The notes under the pieces: generated by a model
What the model was told of the DNA's origin: nothing
The model's database searches: none
Seen by the model: only the letters and a program-made list of their open reading frames with translations
Program-made: the position numbers and the translations under genes
NCBI GenBank assembly: GCA_016714365.1
Contig: JADJNH010000005.1
Span: 1,278,501 to 1,342,500 of the forward strand
From: Candidatus Vicinibacter affinis
GTDB lineage: Bacteria > Bacteroidota > Bacteroidia > Chitinophagales > Saprospiraceae
DNA length: 64,000 nucleotides
Direction of reading: 5' to 3'
In this document: positions 36,953 to 44,633 of the stretch, piece by piece
Numbering within the stretch: the first letter of the stretch is position 1
How the letters are laid out: the number at the start of each line of letters is the position of its first letter

Positions 36953-39900
36953 ATGAAAAAATTAATTTGTCTTTTTGGATTTCTTTTAAACTTCGCTTCT
37001 ATAATATCCGCCCAAGTGAGTGATTCTATAATCATAAAACAGATAGATAGTCTAATAAATATATCGAATGAATTCACAACATTAAAAGATTTTGAAAAAG
37101 CACTTGAAGTTAATAGTGTAGCTGAAAACATTGCTATTAAAAACCTAGGGCCAGAGTCAGCATCTTACGGAAGATGCTGTTTTATGAAAGGAAGAATAAA
37201 TTATTATATGGGGAACTATAAGGAAGCTGAAAAATGGATTTTAGCATCTTTAGACATCACAGAAAAAAATTTTAGTAAGAAAAGTTTGAATTATTTAAAT
37301 TATGCACTTTCTCTTGCAACACTTTATGAAAAAATTGGTAAGTACAAGAAGGCGGAATCAATCTATCTGGAAATAATAACACTTCACGATTCATTGTCAG
37401 GGTCAGAGAATGATGATTTTATCGAAACTACTTTTCGGTTAGGAAAACTCTACCACTCTATGGGAGAATTCATGAAGTCAGATACACTAGAAACAAAGGC
37501 AAAAAAATATTGGGAAGCAAAATATGGTAAGCTTCATCGCTACTATATAAAAGCAGTTACATCACTTGGGTATTTGTACACAGAAATGGAGCGTTATGAA
37601 GATGCTGAGCTTTTATCCTTAGAAGCCTTGTCCTTAAAAGAAAAAACAGAAGGTAAAAGGACTCAATCCTATGGTTGGAGTTTGGTGAATGTTGGGTTAT
37701 TGTATCGCAGTATGGGTCGACTTGACGATGCGGAAAAATTCTATAAAGAAGCCCAATTTGTTTTTGAAATTTGTGTTGGTAAAGAAGATGTTGATTATGG
37801 AAAAGCCACAGCTAATCTTGGTATTGTATATTCTGAGAAAGGGCACTATGATTTAGCTGAATTATATTTTACCAAATCACTAGCTATATTTGAAAAAGCT
37901 TATGGGACTGAACATCCAATAACTACATATGCACATTCTGTCATCGCAAGTCTCTATGAGCGCATGGGACTATTAGAAAGGTCCAAAAATTATCGACTAC
38001 GCATTCAAACACAAAATATCAAGAACCTTGGAGTAAGTCACAAGGATGTTGCAAAGATTTATTTTGACATTGGTAGAGTATATCGTAGTATGGGCAATCT
38101 GGATTCTGCGAAATATTATCTAGACCTAGCCATCCCAATTTTTGAAAAAAGTTTAGGTAAAAAAAGTATCGAATATGCTAAATGCTTAACTAATTTGTCA
38201 TTTATATTCAGTTTGAAGTCAGACACACTTACTTCACAAAAATTACTCCTCGAAGCTAAACAAATATTTGAAAGTCATCCACTAGGCTGTAGTGACTGTT
38301 ATTTTTCTACACTCTTGACCTTAGGAAAAAACTTTCAATTTCAGAATAAATTTGATTTGGCCGAAAATTATTTTGTGGAAGCTAATTTGTTTTTAGAAAG
38401 AGAATTGAGGGACTATAACGAACATTATCCTGAACTACTCTTAGCGTTAGCAAATCTTGAAATTGCAAAGGATTCAATACATATGGCGGTTCCTTTTTTA
38501 CAAAAATTAATTCTCGTAATGAAAGGTAAACTGGAGCTTGCAACTCGCCATATGTCAGACTTTGAATTAAACTCGTTTTTAAGAATTATTTCCTCGCATA
38601 ATGATGCTCTTTATTCATTTTTAACTGATTTTCCTGATGCATCTTTAATTCAGTCAGCCTATGATTATACTTTGTTTATCAAAGGTTATTTATTGCATAA
38701 TGCCTTAAGATTAAAAAGTTTGGCTCAATCAGATTCAACCACCGCAGGATTATATGAAAGATATCTATATTGTAACAGAATGTTAGCAAGAGATTATGCA
38801 AATCCTTATAAGCAAAGAAATAATACAAATGAGTGGGAAATGAAATCCGATTCTATTGAAAAAAAGCTTGCACGTATTTTTGTTGAACACACAGATGCTA
38901 TACGACAAATAAATGTACAAGAAATTCAGCAAAAACTCGAAGCTGATGAAGTAGCTGTGGAGTTTATAACCTTTCAATACAGTGGCAATAAGTCATCAGA
39001 AACTAATATGTATGCCGCTTTATTACTTAATATTAGTGATACTACTCCGCATTTTATCCTGCTGTGCGAAGAAAAGGAAATTTACCAATTATTAAATTCA
39101 TTTTCCGCTCGAAAAATGGATTACGTCGCAAATCTCTATCAACCTGCTGATGGACGTGGCGCCTTACCCATTAATGAAAATTCCAAATCTCTTTACGATT
39201 TAATCTGGAAGCCTCTTGAACCCTACTTGAAAGGAGTCAAAACCACTTACTTCTCTCCAAGTGGATTACTCCACCGGATAAATCAAAATGCAATTCTAAT
39301 TTCTAAGGAGATAGATAATCATACTTTACTTTCAGATAAATATAATTTAGTTCAATTGGGAAGTACAAGACAAATAGTATTTAAAAACTTTGATGAAAAT
39401 TTAAAACCAATCAGTGCTTCCATCTATGGAGGCATTAACTTTGAAATGGATTCTATGGAGATGATGGAACACCTTCCAATTAGAGATAGTAGCATTGCTT
39501 CACTTCGTTCTGAACATACTTTTTATTATATAGATTCTACAGTCCGAGGAGGTAGTTGGCAATATCTCCTTGGCTCCGACCAAGAAACTACAGAAATTAA
39601 TAAGATCTTTAGCAAGGCAAAAATCAAAAGTAATTTATATAATGGAAATGATGCCACGGAAGAATCTTTCAAGCAATTAGGGGACTACAAAAATGTATCT
39701 CCAAGGATACTTCATATCTCTACTCATGGTTTTTTCTTCCCTGACCCCAAAAGTGAAAATAGCAATTCACCATTTTCAATGAGTAGTCAGGAACCGATAT
39801 TTAAAATAAGCGAGCACCCCATGATGAGGTCCGGATTAATTTTGGCTGGAGGAAACCACGCCTGGAAAACCGGGAAGCCTATTCGTCCTGACATGGAAGA

Positions 39901-40234
39901 TGGCATCCTAACGGCATATGAAATATGTCAACTTAATTTAAGGAATACAGAATTAGTGGTGCTATCTGCTTGCGAAACGGGGCTCGGAGATTTACAGGGT
40001 AATGAAGGAGTCTATGGCTTGCAACGCGCTTTTAAAATTGCAGGCGCCAAAAATCTGATCATGTCCTTGTGGCAGGTACCCGATCAACAAACCAAAGAAT
40101 TGATGACCTTATTCTATAAGTATTGGTTACTTAAGAAAAAGACAATTCGTCAAGCCTTGCAAATGGCGCAAAGGGAATTACGGAATAAAGGATTGGAGCC
40201 ATTTTATTGGGCAGGATTTGTTCTTGTAGAATAA
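36953..40234 (+). CDS. Secreted TPR-CHAT protein, copy 4
   Basis: 1093 residues: signal peptide (to IISAQ), 42-residue TPRs (about 60-500), linker, CHAT domain with His925 (HISTHGFFFP) and Cys1007 (LSACETGLGD). It is the most divergent full copy: the catalytic end has NLRNTELVVL, QTKELMTLFYKYW and IRQALQMAQREL in place of the sequence shared by copies 1-3, so it has escaped the homogenisation seen there. Starts 78 bases after the broken copy. Confidence 0.93.
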   Translation: MKKLICLFGFLLNFASIISAQVSDSIIIKQIDSLINISNEFTTLKDFEKALEVNSVAENIAIKNLGPESASYGRCCFMKGRINYYMGNYKEAEKWILASLDITEKNFSKKSLNYLNYALSLATLYEKIGKYKKAESIYLEIITLHDSLSGSENDDFIETTFRLGKLYHSMGEFMKSDTLETKAKKYWEAKYGKLHRYYIKAVTSLGYLYTEMERYEDAELLSLEALSLKEKTEGKRTQSYGWSLVNVGLLYRSMGRLDDAEKFYKEAQFVFEICVGKEDVDYGKATANLGIVYSEKGHYDLAELYFTKSLAIFEKAYGTEHPITTYAHSVIASLYERMGLLERSKNYRLRIQTQNIKNLGVSHKDVAKIYFDIGRVYRSMGNLDSAKYYLDLAIPIFEKSLGKKSIEYAKCLTNLSFIFSLKSDTLTSQKLLLEAKQIFESHPLGCSDCYFSTLLTLGKNFQFQNKFDLAENYFVEANLFLERELRDYNEHYPELLLALANLEIAKDSIHMAVPFLQKLILVMKGKLELATRHMSDFELNSFLRIISSHNDALYSFLTDFPDASLIQSAYDYTLFIKGYLLHNALRLKSLAQSDSTTAGLYERYLYCNRMLARDYANPYKQRNNTNEWEMKSDSIEKKLARIFVEHTDAIRQINVQEIQQKLEADEVAVEFITFQYSGNKSSETNMYAALLLNISDTTPHFILLCEEKEIYQLLNSFSARKMDYVANLYQPADGRGALPINENSKSLYDLIWKPLEPYLKGVKTTYFSPSGLLHRINQNAILISKEIDNHTLLSDKYNLVQLGSTRQIVFKNFDENLKPISASIYGGINFEMDSMEMMEHLPIRDSSIASLRSEHTFYYIDSTVRGGSWQYLLGSDQETTEINKIFSKAKIKSNLYNGNDATEESFKQLGDYKNVSPRILHISTHGFFFPDPKSENSNSPFSMSSQEPIFKISEHPMMRSGLILAGGNHAWKTGKPIRPDMEDGILTAYEICQLNLRNTELVVLSACETGLGDLQGNEGVYGLQRAFKIAGAKNLIMSLWQVPDQQTKELMTLFYKYWLLKKKTIRQALQMAQRELRNKGLEPFYWAGFVLVE

Positions 40235-40597
40235 ATTTAACTTTTGTTTTCATTCGTACTCTTCATTGTGGCAGGGTGCCTACGCTTTCGGTCTGCATGC
40301 TGACAAGCAGAGCTTCGTCAGCATTTGTATTGGCGGAGTAATTAGATATACTAACATCCTTCCTTCTTGTAGACAGTCATGAGGCATGTTGACCAACTAG
40401 GCTTCCTCAACATCTATGTTGGTAGTATAAAATAAACTATTTACCATTCTGTTCCAATTTATGGTATTTCAAAATATTTTGGCATTGCGAATTGAAATGG
40501 ATAAGTCAATTCTCTGAAAGCATACCTTTTGAAATTAAAGCGGTATGGATCATTGAACAAGTAGCCCAATCTGTTGTTTCTTGCAAATAAACTAATT
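40235..40597. other. Intergenic region with two copies of a short palindromic repeat
   Basis: About 360 bases with no gene. The notable content is the pair of related repeats in 40291-40435, described separately. The rest is AT-rich sequence leading to the glutathione peroxidase gene. Confidence 0.55.
40291..40435. repeat. Two related palindromic repeat units
   Basis: Unit 1 (about 40295-40341) begins GCATGCTGACAAGCAGAGCT and unit 2 (about 40387-40434) begins GCATGTTGACCAACTAGGCT. Both have self-complementary ends (TGCTGAC/GTCAGCA and TGTTGA/TCAACA), the same internal GCTTC and a similar tail ending in TTGG and TAA. They are separated by about 45 bases. This looks like a dispersed extragenic palindrome family. 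Confidence 0.5.
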
Positions 40598-41146
40598 ATG
40601 AAATATACTGCTCTTGTTTTCTTCTTTACTTTTTTATGTTCTTCAATCCATTCACAAACGATGCAAAGTATTTACGATTTTAAGGTTCAGACAATCGACG
40701 GAAAAGAATTTGATTTTGCTCAATTAAAAGGCAAAAAAGTCCTCATCGTAAACACAGCTTCAGAATGTGGATATACACCACAATACGCGGAATTGGAAGA
40801 GCTTTACAAGAAATTTGGTGGCGAAAAATTTACCATTTTGGGTTTCCCGGCAAATAATTTTGGTGGACAAGAACCCGGTACGAATGCAGAGATACAGCAA
40901 TTTTGCAAGAAGAATTATGGGGTGAGTTTTCCCATGATGTCTAAAATTTCAGTTAAGGGTAAAGAAATGCATCCATTGTATCAGTGGCTTACCATGCAGG
41001 CAGAAAACGGCGTTCAGGATGCAGAAGTCAAATGGAATTTTCAGAAGTTTCTTATTGATGAAAAGGGTAAATGGATTCGTGTAATATCTTATAAAGAGAG
41101 TCCATTGTCTGAAGAAATTTTGAATTGGCTTTCTCAGTCCAATTAA
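40598..41146 (+). CDS. Exported glutathione-peroxidase-family protein
   Basis: 182 residues with a signal peptide (MKYTALVFFFTFLCSSIHSQ). GPx signature segments: NTASECGYTPQYAELEELY (peroxidatic Cys57), LGFPANNFGGQEPG with the usual Gln, and VKWNFQKFLID with the Trp-Asn pair. Like other bacterial members it uses Cys rather than selenocysteine and is probably thioredoxin-dependent. The start at ATG 40598 is preferred over the in-frame TTG eight codons upstream because it begins a proper signal peptide. Confidence 0.93.
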   Translation: MKYTALVFFFTFLCSSIHSQTMQSIYDFKVQTIDGKEFDFAQLKGKKVLIVNTASECGYTPQYAELEELYKKFGGEKFTILGFPANNFGGQEPGTNAEIQQFCKKNYGVSFPMMSKISVKGKEMHPLYQWLTMQAENGVQDAEVKWNFQKFLIDEKGKWIRVISYKESPLSEEILNWLSQSN

Positions 41147-41224
41147 TAAATGGTTTGGCAATACACAAAGTAAAGTATCCCCGCAAATTTTAGATTAATA
41201 TCATTCCTTTTCTCATGAAAAGGA

Positions 41225-41560
41225 CTAGACCCTGCGGAATTTTATCCACATACTACTTTTACGGATTCTGGAAATTTACAGTCCTTTTGTAACAGGTTTA
41301 AATAGAGCAGCAACAGCAGGATTACAAAAATCGTCGATAATGACATTTCCTCAATGGATATTACCAATTACCGGACGAGCATTGTATTCATTTTGAATGA
41401 CTGGCACCACCTGCCATCCAGGTGCTTGTGTAAAGAATGAAAAGGAACCATTTGCAAGTGAAAAATTCCGTCCCATTTTGTTCAATCAACTTATAACAGC
41501 AAGTTCCGGTATTTTGAACATTGAACACAATTTTGTCACAACCTTGCGCTGAGATCATTT
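41225..41560 (-). pseudogene. Degenerate relic of a secreted Ig/HYR-type protein
   Basis: On the minus strand several protein-like pieces can be read in shifting frames: CDKIVFNVQNTGTCCYKLIE, then after a frame change APGWQVVPVIQNEYNARPV, then VIIDDFCNPAVAALFKPV after an in-frame stop, then CKFPESVKVVCG after another shift. The 'NTGTCCY' and 'FCNP' patterns are typical of large secreted proteins in this group. At least two frameshifts and two stops mean the gene is dead. It lies just outside the left att site of the integrated element. Confidence 0.55.
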
Positions 41561-41637
41561 CATTTTGTCAAACGAAATAATTAATATTCACCAGATGTAA
41601 TAGTTATTGGATTTTTTGAAATCCGGAGTTTAAAAAA

Positions 41638-41672
41638 TAAAAATCCCCCTATCCAAAAGAATAGAGGGAATT
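41638..41672 (-). terminator. Original terminator of tRNA-Cys, displaced by the element
   Basis: Hairpin ccctat / atagaggg-type with a T-tract (AAAAATCC on the + strand) in minus-strand sense. It resembles the terminator at 49018-49048 base for base over most of its length and sits directly outside the left att repeat, as expected for the chromosomal tRNA end pushed away on integration. Confidence 0.6.
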
Positions 41673-41681
41673 TTAGGTTTC

Positions 41682-41702
41682 GAGGTCGAGAGCGGATGCG
41701 AA
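41682..41702. other. Left attachment site
   Basis: Contains GAGGTCGAGAGCGGAT (41682-41697), identical to the 3' end of tRNA-Cys at 49060-49075; after one mismatch the next four bases (CGAA) also agree. The mismatch changes the T-loop, so this copy cannot rebuild the exact tRNA sequence. Confidence 0.85.
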
Positions 41703-41743
41703 TGAAATTTGTAAATCAATAGATTATAACATTATGTTTGTTA

Positions 41744-41765
41744 GGGGCACGATTCGGGGCACGAT
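41744..41765. repeat. Left GGGGCACGAT pair
   Basis: Two GGGGCACGAT motifs separated by two bases (TC). The same pair, separated by CC, occurs at 48917-48938 in the same orientation near the other end of the element. Probably arm-type sites for the integrase or accessory factor. Confidence 0.65.
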
Positions 41766-41897
41766 TTTTGAATGTTGCAGCCCTTTTGCTTCTTAGATTG
41801 GTAAAATTATGAACCCTTAATTTTAGGATTCAAATTATAATTCACCAAGATTATGTAAATTCACACTAAATACACTTTTTACTCTAAATTATTACCT

Positions 41898-42569
41898 ATG
41901 ATAAAAGCATTAATTTTAATTATAATGAACAAAATGGAAGATGTTTTAATGATATTTCTAGAAGTATTCCAAAAGGGAAATTCTTTGTATTTAAAACCGA
42001 TTTTTTCAAAAGAGCTAAAACTGTGGTTATTTATTATTTTGATTATTGGAATTATTAGTTGTTCACAATCAAGTGTTCCACAGCCTAATATTGTTCCAAA
42101 TTTAACTTTCATTGCCGATGGAGTAAAGCACTATGAATATGTTCCGTCCCTTTCTACAATTGGAGTTTCACATAGTGCTAGTTGGAATAAATTCTATGTT
42201 GTTAAATGGGGTGTTGGCCGCTATGCTTATAGAATTGAAGCCTTTGTGAAAACAGATATGGATTCACAAAATGAGCTTTTATTAATGAGCATTGCCTTAG
42301 ATACTGATACAATTATTTTGAATAAAGTATATGATTGCACCTTTTTAAATACATTTCTTACAGCACCTAGATTTGATGTTTTTGGAAGCACTTACGGAGG
42401 AATAACTAACGAAACTAAATGTGAGTTGATTATTACACAATTTGATGAGGTAAAGATGTCAGGTAAATTTTCATTTTTGAACCTACATTGTAGTAATTGT
42501 ACCCCCCTAGAAAGACCAAAAGTAAGCATAACTGACGGGGAATTTACAAATATAGATAAGGAGGATTAA
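41898..42569 (+). CDS. Cargo lipoprotein of the integrative element, unknown function
   Basis: Up to 223 residues; the real start is uncertain (several ATGs in the first 20 codons). A hydrophobic helix LWLFIILIIGIISC ends in a probable lipidation Cys, preceded by a long N-terminal stretch that is unusual for a lipoprotein signal. The mature part is beta-rich (VVKWGVGRYAYRIEAFV; GITNETKCELIITQFDEVKMSGKFSF) and resembles small surface lipoproteins of Bacteroidota without a named family. It is the only + strand gene in the element and converges with the TerS-like gene 20 bases away. Confidence 0.6.
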   Translation: MIKALILIIMNKMEDVLMIFLEVFQKGNSLYLKPIFSKELKLWLFIILIIGIISCSQSSVPQPNIVPNLTFIADGVKHYEYVPSLSTIGVSHSASWNKFYVVKWGVGRYAYRIEAFVKTDMDSQNELLLMSIALDTDTIILNKVYDCTFLNTFLTAPRFDVFGSTYGGITNETKCELIITQFDEVKMSGKFSFLNLHCSNCTPLERPKVSITDGEFTNIDKED

Positions 42570-42589
42570 ATTATAAACTAGCCACAAAT

Positions 42590-43261
42590 TTAATTCTGCT
42601 TATTGTTTATAGCTAAATTCATAGCCTTTTCAATATGTTCCAATTGTTCTGAATTTAATAGATTAAGAGTTTCCTGACTTAATACCGTGCCATTTATTTG
42701 AATGTAGTTATTTTGGTTCTGTATCAGAGTATTGTTCGGGGTTTGCCCATTCTTCATAAAGCCCATAAAATTGAAATACAATTTAGCTGCTCCAATGTCC
42801 CCATTTACTGCAAACTGAAATACCTTTGCCAAAACTTTTGAGGTCATAAATCTGAACTGTTCTATTTGTTCTAAATACTGTGGGTGGTTCGTATATTCTT
42901 TGAGGTGCTTATGTATTGTTTGACGGCTCAAATCTGTTTTGGTTGCTATTTCCTGTTTGGATGGCATGCGTCCATATTCCTGCATCAAGTTAGAAATCGC
43001 AGCTGTTATCTTATTGTGGTTAATTTCCCAAAGTTGGTTTTTAGTGGTGTCGGGTATAATCAGTTCAATTTTTTTATAAAAATTATCCCTTTCAGTTCCT
43101 TTAAACTTGTTAAAAGTTTCAGTAAGTATTTCTCTTAACCGCAACTCTTCGGCTTTATTCAATGTTTTAAGGTCGCTGGGGGTAATCTGTTTAAGTGAAA
43201 GTATTTTATTTATTTTGGCTTCGGTTTTCGTAAACTTTTGTAAACCATTTTTTGCTTTCAT
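42590..43261 (-). CDS. HTH protein resembling phBC6A51-type small terminase
   Basis: 223 residues. A helix-turn-helix is clear in GRMPSKQEIATKTDLSRQTIHKHLKEY, followed by 'VLAKVFQFAVNGDIGAAKLYFNFMG', a pattern found in phBC6A51-like phage HTH/terminase-small-subunit proteins where sequence-specific DNA binding starts packaging. A plain replication or transcription regulator is equally possible. One base separates its start from the stop of the Toprim gene, so it is translated from the same message. Confidence 0.6.
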   Translation of the reverse strand: MKAKNGLQKFTKTEAKINKILSLKQITPSDLKTLNKAEELRLREILTETFNKFKGTERDNFYKKIELIIPDTTKNQLWEINHNKITAAISNLMQEYGRMPSKQEIATKTDLSRQTIHKHLKEYTNHPQYLEQIEQFRFMTSKVLAKVFQFAVNGDIGAAKLYFNFMGFMKNGQTPNNTLIQNQNNYIQINGTVLSQETLNLLNSEQLEHIEKAMNLAINNKQN

Positions 43262-43262
43262 A

Positions 43263-44549
43263 TCAATTCAAATTTGTGTTTAATACTTGTTTCAATTCCT
43301 GTAATCGGTTTAGGTATGGTAAAAAGGTTCGTTTACCGTTGTTCGCTTTTACAGCGGCAAAGTGGCTTTCAACAAATAGGGAATAGTCTGTTATCGTACA
43401 GAATTGGTTCAGCTTTATGGACTGGGTTGGTAGTTCTATTCCTGCAAAATAGTTTTCAAGTTCTTTAATATCCTGTTCCCAATTTTCGGGCATTGGCTGT
43501 TCGGGCTCGCTAAAATTATAAACAGGTTCAGGCTGCTCAAATGGTTTCACCTCAACCAACGGTTGAACAGCTGTGGGTGGTTCGGTGGCTTTGGTTTCAA
43601 GTAAGGCAAACGCTTTGTAATCGTATTTTATTAAATAGTCGGCAAGGTCAAACCCTTGTTTCTTTTCTGCTTCGGTGGCTTTGCGTTCCAGTAAATCGGA
43701 AACGGTAAATATTTCAAGGTGTGAAAGTTCCTTTGCCTTGCTGCTCCATTTCTCAAACCCGTTGAGGTCGGGAAATAGCGTAACAGATCGCCCCTTTAGT
43801 ATGCTGCACTTTTCGGCGTTTAGGTTGGAAAGGCTGCCAACGGCAAGCCAAATAAACTGGGGTAAATAAACGCTGGCAATTACAGCCGTTTTCTCGCTTT
43901 CAACTATGGCAACGGGTTTTGTTTTCTCAATTAGTAAGTGTTCGCCAAACAAACATTGTTTTAACTCAAATTCTGGGAGTTTAATAGCTGTGTGAACCCA
44001 GTTAATATGGTTGAATGGTTCTTTTATTCTTTTGCCAGTGGTGGGGTTGTAAAGCATTATTTTGCCCGTTCTTATTTTGCCCTGTGTATCTATTTGCCAA
44101 AATACCGTTGAACCGTTCCAATGTTTTGAGGTGGCAATAAAATAACGGCATACCAGTTGGCTGGCAACCTCAACCCCGAACAGGATAATAAGGAACTGTA
44201 CAAAGTGGTTCGTTTCAAACGCTGTGGGGTTCAGGCTGGCTTTGAATACCTCAACGGGAATAAATGAAACGGGCTTTGGTTGAGGTGCAACAGGTCGGGG
44301 CTTGTATACTTTGGACTGGGCTGTATCAAATGAAATATTATTATCCTGAAAATACTGTTTCGGGGTGTAATGGTGTCCGCAATTACTTTCACGGTTGCAT
44401 CTGCCAACGGTGGGGTGAATGTGTTCGCCTGTTTCCGTATCAATGTAAAGAGAAAAGGTTTTATCCTTCCCACAATTTAGGGCTGGGCAACGGTAACGGG
44501 TATTCATCCCCTTGTATGGTTCTAATATGTATCGGTGTGATGTTTTCAT
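43263..44549 (-). CDS. Zinc-ribbon/Toprim protein (DUF6371-like)
   Basis: 428 residues. The N-terminus holds a Cys/His-rich zinc ribbon (RCPALNCGKDKTFS... and GRCNRESNCGHH). The middle has a Toprim-like core: VAIVESEKTAVIAS (acidic first motif) and SVTLFPDLNGFEKW (second motif), as in DnaG-type primases and related proteins of Bacteroidota mobile elements. The C-terminal 130 residues are Pro/Glu-rich and probably flexible. It lies between the TerS-like gene and the palindromic array upstream, in the replication block of the element. Confidence 0.75.
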   Translation of the reverse strand: MKTSHRYILEPYKGMNTRYRCPALNCGKDKTFSLYIDTETGEHIHPTVGRCNRESNCGHHYTPKQYFQDNNISFDTAQSKVYKPRPVAPQPKPVSFIPVEVFKASLNPTAFETNHFVQFLIILFGVEVASQLVCRYFIATSKHWNGSTVFWQIDTQGKIRTGKIMLYNPTTGKRIKEPFNHINWVHTAIKLPEFELKQCLFGEHLLIEKTKPVAIVESEKTAVIASVYLPQFIWLAVGSLSNLNAEKCSILKGRSVTLFPDLNGFEKWSSKAKELSHLEIFTVSDLLERKATEAEKKQGFDLADYLIKYDYKAFALLETKATEPPTAVQPLVEVKPFEQPEPVYNFSEPEQPMPENWEQDIKELENYFAGIELPTQSIKLNQFCTITDYSLFVESHFAAVKANNGKRTFLPYLNRLQELKQVLNTNLN

Positions 44550-44577
44550 TTCGCTGAAAATATTTTTGTTTTCCGTG

Positions 44578-44631
44578 CTACACTTGCTACACTTACTACA
44601 CGGTTTTGTGTAGTTTGTGTAGATAGTGTAG
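44578..44631. repeat. Palindromic array of six CTACAC/GTGTAG motifs (candidate origin or operator)
   Basis: Three direct CTACAC motifs at 44578, 44587 and 44596 and three inverted GTGTAG motifs at 44608, 44617 and 44626 are placed with an exact nine-base period around a six-base centre (GGTTTT). The array fills nearly the whole 84-base gap between the primase-helicase and the Toprim gene. Iterons next to the replication protein gene suggest a replication origin bound by the primase-helicase; a repressor operator or an RNA hairpin is the alternative. Confidence 0.75.
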
Positions 44632-44633
44632 GT

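Noticed and set aside
21719..40234. Craspase-type (type III-E CRISPR) association of the TPR-CHAT proteins
   Set aside because: All copies have signal peptides and no Cas7-11, crRNA array or other cas gene is present in the window.
40324..40341. Possible C-terminal relic (FVLAE-stop) of a TPR-CHAT gene
   Set aside because: Only 18 bases agree and the stretch is explained as well by the tail of the palindromic repeat unit, which recurs 90 bases later.
41682..41702. A second tRNA-Cys gene at the left att site
   Set aside because: Only the 3' end is present and the T-loop base is changed; there is no D-arm or anticodon arm next to it.
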